Assembly: GCA_022824395.1 (NCBI GenBank)
Contig: JAJDZX010000045.1
Coordinates: 1-43,703 of the forward strand
DNA from: Alphaproteobacteria bacterium
Lineage (GTDB): Bacteria > Pseudomonadota > Alphaproteobacteria > TMED109
DNA length: 43,703 nt
Reading direction: 5' to 3'
The first letter of the stretch is position 1; each line of letters begins with the position of its first letter. The translations under genes and the position numbers were made by a program. Shown piece by piece: positions 1 through 9,300 of this stretch. Under the pieces are notes generated by a model, which worked only from the letters and a program-made list of their open reading frames with translations, was not told where the DNA came from and did no database searches.

Positions 1-1
1 C

Positions 2-127
2 ACAATCCTACAGATCCTGAGCCTCACGATCTTCGAGAAAACTCCATTAAATCAATTGCTTGACACGACGGCACCGCAGATCTCACCGGGCAGCGCCAGT
101 AACCAGCTGAATCTATTCGACTATTAA
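2..127 (+). CDS. IS4-family transposase, C-terminal end (partial)
   Basis: An open frame enters from the left edge and stops with TAA at 125-127. The 41 visible residues include ILQILSLTIFEKTPLNQLL and end in NQLNLFDY. This LQILSxTxFEKTP...NQLxLFD ending is characteristic of a group of IS4-family transposases. Only the C-terminus is in the window, so it cannot be said whether the transposase is intact. The region is clearly less GC-rich than the rest, which fits a recently arrived insertion sequence. Confidence 0.7.
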   Translation, partial: TILQILSLTIFEKTPLNQLLDTTAPQISPGSASNQLNLFDY

Positions 128-440
128 TGGGACAGTAGTGAAATTTGCTAGAAATTCGGAGGCGCTCTTGAGCTTTGCCTAATTGAGAAGCTGGGATTTA
201 CAAGGTCCACTCGCCACGGAGTCCAACCTGGGCTGGTTTACGCCCGCCGGTCTCTTTTCCGACAATGCCAAGCATCATTTCGAAGCAACCAATTTCCCCC
301 AGAGGAGGCCGCAACGAACAAGAAGATCCTTACAACGCCAGCACAGCCAACGTCGCTTATTCCGGCGCGCCTGGGCACCTCGGCCAGGAGTCTCCGCTGC
401 GTGTTCGCCGCTCCAGTGCATCGTCCTGTGAATGTGGTCC
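128..440. other. Non-coding gap between IS4 end and NTPase-nuclease gene
   Basis: No convincing gene is seen on either strand. The first 50 bases after the transposase stop are AT-rich and probably include the right terminal region of the insertion sequence. I could not pair it with a left terminal repeat because that lies outside the window. The rest is the downstream region of the NTPase-nuclease gene. No clear terminator hairpin was found. Confidence 0.4.
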
Positions 441-3400
441 TCAGCTCCCCGATCGAGGCCTGCCGAAATCAATGACGAATACGTCGATTGAGTCGCGCCG
501 CGACTCAGGCAGCCGGTCGATCAGCATCTGCTCGAGTGCACCCGGCGACGTCGGCGCTTCCAGGCCATCAGGGTGCAAAGGCAGCTCCCGGTCAGGAACG
601 TTTCCAAACCACAAAACGATGTACACGCCGCAGCGTTCCGCTTGCCAATCGCTTGCATAGCGGGCGTCAAGCTGGTCGCTGGCCGCATCCCACACTTCTG
701 AATGCCATTGGCCCTTGATCTCGACCGGCAGCTTCATCTGGTTGCATGTGAGTGCAATGTCGGCCCTGCCGTAGTCCGGCATGGAGGATTCCCGCTGCAG
801 CCGGATGGCCGGCCACAGCGGTGCCCCGATGTGCTCGATCATGCGGTCCCGGCAGTAGTTCTCGCCGTGGGGAAGGTCGCCCGCCCAATACGCTGCCCGC
901 ATGTCGGTGTCGCTGCCATTGATGCGCGCCTGGAAGCCCTCCAACTGGTCCCGGAACCACGCGCGGAGATCATCGATGCCCTCAGGCGGATCGCAGGCTA
1001 ACACCGCCCTGAGCTGCTGGATTCCGGGGGCGGCGTATTCAGCGTCACGCCGCGCCCGCAACTGAAGGGCAAGTGCATGTCTGGCCGTCTTCCGGTAGCT
1101 CGGAGCATGCGCGCAGATGATTCCCTGCAGCGCTTCGGTCGCGTCCGGCTCGGGACGGGCGGCAACTGCGTAGATCGCATTCCGGATAACCTCCGACGCA
1201 TCGTGCGGGTTGCGATCACCCGTCACCACCACGCCGGTGGGCCGGTCGACGTGGGGCCATTGGCAACCGAACGCCTCGACGATGAAGGCCAGCTGGTCCG
1301 TCCGAAATCCGGCAGAACGATCGGTTCTTCCCGGGGCGCCGCAGTCCCGGATGTGCCACAGGAATTCCGGATCGTCCGCCGCGACCTGCTGCAGTGCCCC
1401 ATGCCGCGCGTCGAAGTCGACAGCGTAGTCCGCTGACAGCCACCGCAGCATCGCCTCGTAGTCGGGATGGACGCGCAACCTGCTGTCGACGACCATCGCT
1501 CGCACGTCGGTGTCCGGCGCGCGTTCGATCGCGCAGGTCAGCAGGTTCCTTTCTTCATGAGGCGGCAATTTCGAGTACCGAGCGAGCCAGTCGGTTGCAA
1601 GCCGTCCGGCCAACCGGTGCAGTCGGGGATCGCTGGTAAGCCTGTACAACTCCCGGACATGTCCGACTCCACGGTCTAGCTGGGGCTCGATGCTTGTGCG
1701 GAAATGCGCCTCCCAGTCGGCGTCGCTCTGGAACAGCGCGTTCTCAAGCGCCGGGCCCACAGCCGCAAGCTTTGGATCGCCGCTCTCCGGCGTGCGTTGC
1801 CATGCCATGTAGGCAGCGGCCAGCATGCCCTGCTCGATCGTGCAGAGCGAACGCCCGCCGCTCAGCACCTCGGCCACACCGCAGATGAGGACCTCCTCAG
1901 CTGTCCACCGCATGTTCTCGGCATGTGACTGCGCGATCTGCTCGGCGCTCGGCAGGTCCACGCGATCCAGCGCGGCGACGAAGCCCGCCAACACCTCATC
2001 ACCCAGGTCGGCTCCAACATACTCCCGCACCCGGCCGGGACCCGCAGTCTCGGTCGTAGGCATGAGCTCTCCGCCGATCAGGAACCCTCTCCCCAGATAG
2101 ACGGCAGCAGGCAGGGAGAGCATCCCGATATCGCCGCGAGCAATCTCATCGCGCCTTGCTGCCAGGGCGGTGCGGTGGCTCCGGAGGACCTGCTCCCGTT
2201 TAGCGTCCCTTGCAGCCTTGCGCCTCGCCCGTTTCGCTTTCCATTCCGGCTCGGCTGTGCTCGACAGGTCGGCGACGATCGAGACCAGATTCGGATCGCC
2301 GTGAGCGGCTCGGATGGCTGCATCGTGAACGGCGGGAGTGAAGCTGCCGCTGGGCCGGCCCAGTAGCAGTAGATGGTTCCACAGGGTGGGATCGATGGGG
2401 CCGTCACCCGCCCGTTCGCGTGCCGTTTGCAAGATGGCTGCCACGTCGTCGGGTGTTGGGAACAATTCCGCGTCGACGTCCGAGAGACGGTGTCCGGCCT
2501 CCCAAGTGCTGTCGGCGCACGGTGTCAGCAGCACATGCTCGAGCAGTGCCGAGCGGAGCGTGCGGTTTTCGCGAAAGATCCTCGACAACGCGTTCCTGGC
2601 GTCGCTCGCGTAACCAACGTTGTCGTCCATCCAGCTGACCCAGGACCAGAGACGCGCAGGATCGATCACCGGGCTCCCTTCGAGCACACGGGCCGCAAGA
2701 CGCCGCACCAGATCCGCGAACTCCGCGCGTGTCGAGTGCTCGCACTCGGTTAGCAACGGTATGGCCCGCTTCATAAGATCATCAAGAAAGGCCGCCAGCC
2801 GTCCATTTGCGACTCCCCGAAAGACTCCGTCAGGCACGTGTCGAATCTCGGCCGATGTCGATTCAAGGCCCGGGACCACGGGAAAGCCGAGGTGCGCGAG
2901 AACGGTTTCGACAGCGGCCTCGGGAGCTACGTGATCCAGTCCCACATGACCAAGGATGTTGCAGGCAAGGCGCGCCGAATCGGGATCGTTCATGCCTACG
3001 AGGCGGCGCATGGCGCCCTCACTGTTCCCGAGGCCGTCGCTTCGGCGCAATGCCTCCCAGGCGTGCGCCCGTTCCGAGAACCACCGGGCTCCATCGAACA
3101 CGACAGCCTTGAGTTCTGGGGCGATCTCGCGTGCGATGTCGGTCCCCGCTACCGCCTCCAGCAGCAGGTCGGCAAGCGGCCCGCGTTCATCGGGCGCCTG
3201 CATGATGGATACGATCTGACTCCGGAGTTCCGGCCGCATCAGACCCGATGCAGGGTGCCTGCCCCAGTCCTCGGATCGAAAGTACGGATCCTGCTCGGAG
3301 AGCCGCTCCAATGCCGACAGGAGTGCCTGAGCCTGGTCCAGGCCCAGCGTTTCGGCGTCCCCGTAGCGCAAGACGGCGTAGGGATCGGCGTCGATGCAGC

Positions 3401-4490
3401 GGGTTGCCAGCGCATCGCTGAAATGCGCGATCCACGCGTGCAGACCTCGCAGCGAAGTCGGCACGCCACCTCCCTGGCGGAACAGCGCGAGAAACCGTTT
3501 CTCGGAGACCCCGCCATCGAAGCAGCGCGCTAGCCACTTGGCACCAAGGTATTCCGCGATCACCCGGTGGATAGGGTTGAAACGGTGCTCCCCTTCGGAT
3601 TGAAACAGCCGCGTCCTTAGTGCCCCGTTGATCACAGTGCCGTGCGGAAAGCGCGCGAGGTCCGCGACCGGCGTGTAGCCCTCGGGCGTTTCCGCGTATG
3701 CGCCCGTCCAGATGCCGTTGCGGACACACAACAGCTGTGCCGCGCAGGCCACGCCAGCCGCGAGTAAGAGTTCTTCTTCGCTCGTCCGCGCGTGCGAATC
3801 CACTGAATGGTGTGGGTTGATCTCCCTGAGCATCACGCGGCATGCGCGATCAAACAGCCGGGGACGTGTGCGAGGAAGCAAGCCCCCGGTCCGATCATCT
3901 CCGCCAGCCCGGGCGACTTCACCGAGCATTTTCAGCGTCAAGGGATTCCCTGACAGGCCCTCGACCCCACGCTCTTCCAGACTGGCCAAGACGTCAGCAG
4001 CGTCGATGCCAGGGAACCAGTTCGATAGGAATGCCTGCGCTTCGTCGCGCGTGAAAGGCAGCAGGCGAAGCAAGACCGGTGGTGCGCCGTAGTGGCCTTT
4101 GATCCTGGCGCGATCAGCAGCGCCGAACCAGTCGGCCTCGCGACAAGAAAGAATGAACGGCGGGTAATCCATCGCCGACAATTGCCCCAGAACGGCATCC
4201 ACTGCGCCACCGGGGGCCGCTGAAGCCACTTGGTCGAGGCCGTCGACAATCACGCGTTCCCCTGCGGGAACCAGGAGTTCCGGCTTCTTGGTATGCGCAA
4301 ACGTGCTGGCCTCGACATAGGTCGCTCCGCACTGCCTGCCGAGCGCCTTAGTCAGGATGGTTTTCCCCAGACCGGGGTCGCCCAGGATCACGACGGGACC
4401 AGAAAAATCTGAAATCCTGTCCTGGCTGACGGTTACCCGACCGCGCTTGGGATCGTCATACGCGAGGGTTCGATTGATTTCGGTCGGCAA
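441..4490 (-). CDS. NACHT/STAND-like NTPase fused to a C-terminal PD-(D/E)XK nuclease-like domain; candidate defence protein
   Basis: The 1349-residue protein begins almost directly with an NTPase. Walker A is GDPGLGKT (37-44) and Walker B is VIVDGLDQ (80-87). A sensor-like FILSCREADW lies at 112-121 and a GNPLTLKML motif of the NACHT/STAND type at 181-189. A long region follows that is probably alpha-helical repeat. Near the C-terminus, GRADIAL (D1244), then LPVEIKGQW (E1257, K1259), then DQLDARY (Q1273, Y1278) matches the D...ExK...QxxxY pattern of restriction-like nucleases. Family knowledge: STAND NTPases with nuclease effectors (Avs group) sense phage proteins and degrade DNA, but usually carry the nuclease at the N-terminus. 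The start is TTG at 4490, with an in-frame TAG three codons before it and no strong ribosome site, so the exact start is uncertain. No partner gene is obvious. The defence role is inferred. Confidence 0.8.
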   Translation of the reverse strand: MPTEINRTLAYDDPKRGRVTVSQDRISDFSGPVVILGDPGLGKTILTKALGRQCGATYVEASTFAHTKKPELLVPAGERVIVDGLDQVASAAPGGAVDAVLGQLSAMDYPPFILSCREADWFGAADRARIKGHYGAPPVLLRLLPFTRDEAQAFLSNWFPGIDAADVLASLEERGVEGLSGNPLTLKMLGEVARAGGDDRTGGLLPRTRPRLFDRACRVMLREINPHHSVDSHARTSEEELLLAAGVACAAQLLCVRNGIWTGAYAETPEGYTPVADLARFPHGTVINGALRTRLFQSEGEHRFNPIHRVIAEYLGAKWLARCFDGGVSEKRFLALFRQGGGVPTSLRGLHAWIAHFSDALATRCIDADPYAVLRYGDAETLGLDQAQALLSALERLSEQDPYFRSEDWGRHPASGLMRPELRSQIVSIMQAPDERGPLADLLLEAVAGTDIAREIAPELKAVVFDGARWFSERAHAWEALRRSDGLGNSEGAMRRLVGMNDPDSARLACNILGHVGLDHVAPEAAVETVLAHLGFPVVPGLESTSAEIRHVPDGVFRGVANGRLAAFLDDLMKRAIPLLTECEHSTRAEFADLVRRLAARVLEGSPVIDPARLWSWVSWMDDNVGYASDARNALSRIFRENRTLRSALLEHVLLTPCADSTWEAGHRLSDVDAELFPTPDDVAAILQTARERAGDGPIDPTLWNHLLLLGRPSGSFTPAVHDAAIRAAHGDPNLVSIVADLSSTAEPEWKAKRARRKAARDAKREQVLRSHRTALAARRDEIARGDIGMLSLPAAVYLGRGFLIGGELMPTTETAGPGRVREYVGADLGDEVLAGFVAALDRVDLPSAEQIAQSHAENMRWTAEEVLICGVAEVLSGGRSLCTIEQGMLAAAYMAWQRTPESGDPKLAAVGPALENALFQSDADWEAHFRTSIEPQLDRGVGHVRELYRLTSDPRLHRLAGRLATDWLARYSKLPPHEERNLLTCAIERAPDTDVRAMVVDSRLRVHPDYEAMLRWLSADYAVDFDARHGALQQVAADDPEFLWHIRDCGAPGRTDRSAGFRTDQLAFIVEAFGCQWPHVDRPTGVVVTGDRNPHDASEVIRNAIYAVAARPEPDATEALQGIICAHAPSYRKTARHALALQLRARRDAEYAAPGIQQLRAVLACDPPEGIDDLRAWFRDQLEGFQARINGSDTDMRAAYWAGDLPHGENYCRDRMIEHIGAPLWPAIRLQRESSMPDYGRADIALTCNQMKLPVEIKGQWHSEVWDAASDQLDARYASDWQAERCGVYIVLWFGNVPDRELPLHPDGLEAPTSPGALEQMLIDRLPESRRDSIDVFVIDFGRPRSGS

Positions 4491-5360
4491 AGCCCGCTAT
4501 CCGCCGCACCGACCCCGACAACCGGAGGGCGGATCATTTGCCGTTTGCTGTTCGCCGACACCGCCGTGTCGACCCGACTTGCAATAGATCGGTGACCGCA
4601 ATTGGAAGCTCTGGTCTTGTAACCACATGTCAATCGTGTCAAACCGTATTTGGACAGCCTCTTCCCTTCGGGTTCAGGTCAAGCTCACCGTGTAACCTGA
4701 GAATGTGCTTCCGATGCTGTCCACCGGCCACGACCACGTTACCGGCAGTACGCGCCGCGCGGCATTCCAGCGGCGCGAGCCGGAAGTGCGAGCGACGATA
4801 GTCCAGGCTCTCCCCGTCCGGCAAGGCCCTGAACCCGACGTTGCTGACGTATCCGGTGTCCGCGTACGCGCACCGGAGTGTCGAGATACCCCAGTCGTCG
4901 CAAGCGGCGCCGACGCAACACTTGTCCGTCAGCGCGTCGGCAATGAAATACGTCCGTTTGTGATTGACCGAGCGTGCTCGCGAAACAGCTCTGGTCAGTG
5001 CTTCCAACAAGCCAGTCCTAATCTCAACTCAGTCGTGTCTGCGACAATGCCGACCGGCATGGGCCTCCGGCAGGGTTCCGCTAACTGCGGCCCTGCAGGC
5101 CCCTAATGGAACTAAATCGCTGAGAAGTCTTGGGGGCGGCAGCGCACGATCCGAGTCCGCCGCCCGCCGGGATGCACCCACCGTCCGAAGCCGGGCATCG
5201 GTCAGTCTCACCTTCGTGGCCATCGTTCGATCCCTTCCTAGGCAGTAGATCGTGAGCGGAGCGACACGGGCCCGTCGACTCGGGACGCACCAAGGACACG
5301 CCGCGACACAACGCCACAACTTCGATCAAAAAGGGATCAGAACACTTCCTCAGTTGCCGG
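4491..5360. other. 870-base stretch without a confident gene
   Basis: Several short open frames exist on both strands (for example 4639-5010 minus and 4705-5106 plus), but none shows a recognisable motif or a good ribosome site, and they overlap each other. A minus-strand ATG at about 5223 with GGAAGGG upstream reads MATKVRLTDARLRTV, which resembles the first residues of DUF4102-type integrases, but the similarity stops at once. The stretch is probably decayed element DNA plus the promoter of the NTPase-nuclease gene. Confidence 0.4.
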
Positions 5361-5539
5361 ACGGGCTTCAACCCGTTGCGGTGACCGAGATCCTTCCGGC
5401 ACTGCCAAGCATGTGTGGTAATCCGTTCGGAACGCCCTTCGGCGTTGCAGGACCACACCACACTCACCTGCGGTGACCGGCGCGCCTTTGGCGCTAATGG
5501 CGTGCACTTGCGTGCACTTGTGACGCCTTGCGGCGTCAC
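5361..5539. repeat. Cluster of perfect hairpins and short direct repeats; candidate oriT region
   Basis: Perfect inverted repeats are packed into 179 bases. ACGGG/CCCGT pair at 5361-5376. GTGTGGT/ACCACAC pair at 5413-5458 and enclose AACGCC-CTTC-GGCGTT at 5431-5446. TCACC-TGC-GGTGA lies at 5464-5476, GCGCC-TTT-GGCGC at 5482-5494, and GTGACGCC-TTGC-GGCGTCAC at 5520-5539. An 11-bp direct repeat TGCGGTGACCG occurs at 5377-5387 and 5469-5479. A 10-bp tandem repeat CGTGCACTTG fills 5501-5520. No gene overlaps it. It lies about 370 bases beyond the ribbon-helix-helix gene that follows traI. Transfer origins typically combine inverted repeats and protein-binding repeats near relaxosome genes. No nick site could be identified, so oriT is an inference. 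A structured RNA is an alternative. Confidence 0.5.
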
Positions 5540-5556
5540 GTTGTTGTTGGGATGTG

Positions 5557-5653
5557 CGTACTACGCCTCGATGCAACGTTTTTCAGTAGCTTAGCGGGCG
5601 CGTGACCCTCCGTACTACCGCGGCACTACGCCGGAATCGGGCGCGTACTACGC
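5557..5653 (+). repeat. Iteron-like TACTACGC repeats with near-helical phasing
   Basis: Four near-identical copies of (T/C)ACTAC(C)GC occur in 97 bases. CGTACTACGCC is at 5557-5567, CGTACTACCG at 5611-5620, GCACTACGCC at 5623-5632 and CGTACTACGC at 5644-5653. The first bases of the TACTAC or CACTAC cores are at 5559, 5613, 5624 and 5646, giving spacings of 54, 11 and 22 bases, close to whole helical turns. Such repeats usually bind a DNA-bending or relaxosome accessory protein. The ribbon-helix-helix protein encoded at 5911-6276 is the obvious candidate. From here to 5910 no further gene or repeat is seen. Confidence 0.5.
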
Positions 5654-5910
5654 TGGGCCGGCCCCCAGTTCGGCGCGGTGCACTGATCCCGGCGGCGGCG
5701 TTCCCGCGAATTTCCGGCTCGCCATCGCGTCGTCGCGGCGAGGTTTCGCGGCCCGGCGGGGCGGCAAACGTGATCGTTTCGCTGGCGCTCAGAGAGTTTT
5801 CCACAGCCTGACGGACCGTCGAGCAGGCGCGCGGCACCCCTCGCAAACACGGAAGCGCATCGTTGCCGACCGGAAAACGCCGCGCATTCGGCCACAGATG
5901 GGTGGCGATT

Positions 5911-6276
5911 TCAGTCGGTCGGGCGCTCCTGCAGCTCGTCCTGGAGCTCGTGGGCCGAGCGGATCAGCTCGTCGAGCTCCCCGGCACGGTCCTCTTCCAG
6001 CATCCGGCCGCGCATCGCCGTCGCCAGGATGTGCACATACCGGAAGGTCTGCTCGATCAGCGGGGCCAGCGGCCGGCCCGGCGCGACCGCGGGCGAGTCC
6101 ACGCCGACGGCCGCAAGCATGGCCGCGCGCACCAGCTCGCCCGCGGTCATGCCCCGCATGACGGCGAATGTCTCCAGGCGGGCCCACTCCTGGTCCGAGA
6201 ACCGGATCGACCGCGGCGACCGTCGCTCCGATCCCGTGGCGTCGTTCCGCACTTTCGGCGGCCGTGTCTGGGTCAT
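5911..6276 (-). CDS. Small ribbon-helix-helix-like protein, probable relaxosome accessory factor
   Basis: The 121-residue protein has a basic N-terminus followed by RSIRFSDQEWARLETFA and then MTAGELVRAAML. This is the strand-helix-helix pattern of MobC/CopG-like ribbon-helix-helix proteins. The C-terminal half is charged and helical (ELDELIRSAHELQDEL), suitable for oligomerisation. An AGGGAG ribosome site precedes the ATG at 6276, 49 bases after the traI stop, so it is probably the last gene of the transfer operon. Its position between the relaxase gene and the hairpin/iteron region suggests that it binds the transfer origin and helps TraI to load. The fold is inferred from short motifs only. 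It could instead be an autoregulator. Confidence 0.6.
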   Translation of the reverse strand: MTQTRPPKVRNDATGSERRSPRSIRFSDQEWARLETFAVMRGMTAGELVRAAMLAAVGVDSPAVAPGRPLAPLIEQTFRYVHILATAMRGRMLEEDRAGELDELIRSAHELQDELQERPTD

Positions 6277-6325
6277 CGTTCTGCTCCCTGCATCACCTGT
6301 TCACACGAGTGGCGGCGTCGTTCCG

Positions 6326-9300
6326 TCACAGCCCGAGGTCCATGTCGGCCGCGCGCTCCCGCCCCGGCGCCGGCCCGTCCCGCTGCGCCGGGTCGGAAGC
6401 GGCGCGGTCCGGGATGTTCGCCCGGTCCGGACCGTGTCCGCGATCGGACGTCCCGCCGCTGGCGCGGTCCACGTCCGGGGCCTTTCCGGACGCCCCCCGC
6501 GGCATCTCCCCGATGCCTTCGAGGGCGGCGATCCGCTCGCCGGTGACCGCCTGGAGCTGCGCGCGGAGCTCGGACGCGTCGTCGGTGACCAGCTCGGCAC
6601 GCTCCCGGGCGCGGCTGATCTCCACGTAGAAGCTCTTCTGCGTCGTCAGGTGCGGGTGCCTGGCCTCGATCGCGGCGATCACGTTGTCGACCGTCCGTCC
6701 CTGAAAAGCGTGCACGGTGGACGCCCAGGCGTGGTCGAGATGCCGGAGCTGCGGATCGCCCGGGCGCAGGTCGAGCCGGCGCCCGTCCTCCAGGCGGAAC
6801 GCGACGCGCCCGTTGGCGACGCTCATCACCTCGGCGGTGCGGCTGTTGACCACGCCGAGCCCGTCGTCGTTCCGCGTCCAGCGGATGCGATCGCCGGCGC
6901 GGAGCTCGATCCCCTCCGAGCGGTACACCTCGGTGCCGCCCTTCCGGCCGCCGATCTGCGACGGCTTCCAGGCCACGCTCCCGCCCCTGCCGTCGTCGAG
7001 CAGCACGGCGCCGCGCCTGCCGTCACGGCCAACCACGCGGCGTTCGTCCCCCTTCGCGACGCCGAGCCGCTTGTAGTCGCGGTAGAAGGCGACTACGTCC
7101 CCCTTCGCGTAGTTGCCGGCGAGCGCCTTCTCGGCGTGGGTGTAGCCCTTCGAAACCAGCTTCTCGTTCGCCATGGCAGGCCCGTGCAGGCGGCCCTCGC
7201 GCGCGAGCCGGTCGCGGATGTGGCCGTTGATGCCGAGGCGGAGCTCGTGGCTCGGCGCCATGACGCCGGTCTTCTCCCGCGCCTCGGGCGCCAGTGCCAG
7301 CCAGCGCTCGGCCGTGGCCGCCGCGATCCCGCCCCGCGGGACCGCTGCCACGTTGCCGCCAAGCTTGCCGAAGGCGCGGGCGATGTCGCTCTTGATGCTC
7401 GCCTCGACCGCCTCCTTCAGGGCCGGGTCCCGCTGGCGCATGATCTCGTCCATCACCGCCGTCTGCATGCCGGCGGCTTGGAGCTGCGCGAAGGGCTTGC
7501 CGGCTTCGACCGCATCGAGCTGCTTCGCGTCGCCCACGAGCACGACGCGGGGCAGGCGCAGCTCAGAGGCGATGCGGAGCAGGTCGCGAGCCTGCACGGT
7601 GGAGGCGAGCGATCCCTCGTCGACCACCAGGATCGTCTTCGCGAAGGCGGCGCGCATCTCGCGCGTGCCGCGCTTCGAGAGGCGCCCCGCGACGACCCCG
7701 GCGTTCCGGGCGAGAAACCCCTGCAGGGTCTGCGAATCGATGTTGGCCTCGGCGGCGAGCGTCTTCACCGCGGACGCCGAGGGCGCGAGACCGATCATGC
7801 GCCAGCCCTTCTTCTCGGCCAGCGTCCTCGCCCGGTCGAGCATGGTCGTTTTGCCTGTCCCGGCATAGCCCTGGACGCCCACCACCCGGTCCTTCGCCGA
7901 CAGGATCAGTTGCACGGCTTCCCGCTGGCCGGTCGTGAGGGCGCCCCGGTTGAGCTGTTCCTGCACAGCCCAGCGGCGGAACGGTGCATGGCCGCGCGCC
8001 TCGCCCGCGCGCATCAGGGCGACGGTCTCGCGTTCCTCACCCACCGTGCGGTCGGTCGCGAGCGAATCCGCCGCCCCCGGCAGCGTCACCGCGTGCAGCG
8101 TTCCGGCCTTCTCCAGCCCCGCCACCTCGCGCTCCACGGCCTCGACGGCGAGCGTGCCCGGCGCGTAGCTCAGGGCCGCGGCCAGCAGGTCCGCGCGGGA
8201 GAAGACGGCCTCGCGCTCCGAGAGGTGCGCCATGGCCCAGGCGATGGCGCCGGCGGGACCGTCCCGGCCTGCCCTGGCGGCCGGTACCGTGGCCGGGCCG
8301 CGGGGCCCATCCGCGCCATCCCGCGGGGCCAGGTCCGGCGGCGGGGCGTGGTCGACGTCCGGCGGCAGTGGCGGGTCCATCGCGGCGACCGCCGGGGCCG
8401 CCGCGTCGGGCTGGCCGGCTTCCGGTGCCCGCCCCCCGGCGTCCCTGTCCGGCGCCATCGGTAGAGCGTCCGGACCGGGCGTGAACGCCTCTACGTCGAG
8501 CCCCAGGTCGGCCGCCTGCCGCTGCCACACCTGGCGGAGTTCGTCGCGGTCGACTTCCCGCTTGGTGGCGCGCGTCATCAATGCGGCGCGCTCGGCGTGG
8601 CGGGGATTGTCCGCCGTCTCGCCGAGCCCGCGCACTGCCATCGCCGCCTCGATCTCGGCGCGGCGGGTCGAGAACGCCCGGATCGCCTCGCGGGAGACCC
8701 CCTCGAGCTCGAAGCGGCCGTCCGCGTGCGTCTTGTCGATGTCGTACCCGAGCTTCGTCAGCCCGGCGGCGAGCTCGTTCCGGTAGATCGCGCCGATCAG
8801 CTTCTGGCGCGCGTAGAGCCCCTCGTTGGCCATCGTGCGCCACTTGCCGTCTTCGCCCTGGACCATGTTGGCGAGCACCGAGTGGGTATGCAGCTGCGGG
8901 TCCAGGTTCCGGGACGTGTCGTGGCGGAAGGTCGCGACGACGGCCTTCTGGTCGCCGGCGCGCACCATGCGGCCGGTCTCGGGGTCCTGCATCCGGGTCC
9001 GGACCGCGTTCTTCTGGACCCAGGCGAGGGTCGCCTTCACCGCCCGGTCGTGGGTGCCGACGATGCGCTCGTCGCCGCCCACGAGGGCCGCGATCGAGAC
9101 CGACTTCGGCGCGGAGAACGTGAGATCGCGGCCGGGCCGGTGGGTGATCTCGCCGTCCTTGCCGCGCCGGCCGAGTTCCGTCCCGGACCCGTCGGGCACC
9201 TTGCCCTCCAGGATCGCCTTGAACGTTTCCGCGTCGACCGGCCCGGAGAGCCCCAGCGCCTCGGTGCCCTTCCCGAACCAGGCGCTCGCGTCGCGGTGCT

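Noticed and set aside
4639-5106. Overlapping open frames on both strands (123 and 133 residues)
   Set aside because: No recognisable motif, no good ribosome sites, and they overlap each other antisense. Such frames are expected by chance in GC-rich DNA.
5180-5235. Minus-strand ATG with a ribosome site reading MATKVRLTDARLRTV, like the start of a DUF4102 integrase
   Set aside because: Similarity covers only about 15 residues. Neither the same frame nor the other two continue into an integrase, so it is not annotated as a pseudogene.
5520-5550. Hairpin GTGACGCC/GGCGTCAC followed by TTGTTGTT as a terminator for the transfer operon
   Set aside because: The T-rich side follows the hairpin only on the plus strand, while the operon is transcribed on the minus strand.
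1-6000. Search for a copy of the tRNA-Ala 3' end marking the left ICE end
   Set aside because: No match to the T-arm or acceptor sequence was found by eye. The left end is taken to be outside the window.
6029-8464. Plus-strand open frame of 811 codons opposite traI
   Set aside because: Antisense shadow of the relaxase-helicase gene. No domain recognised.
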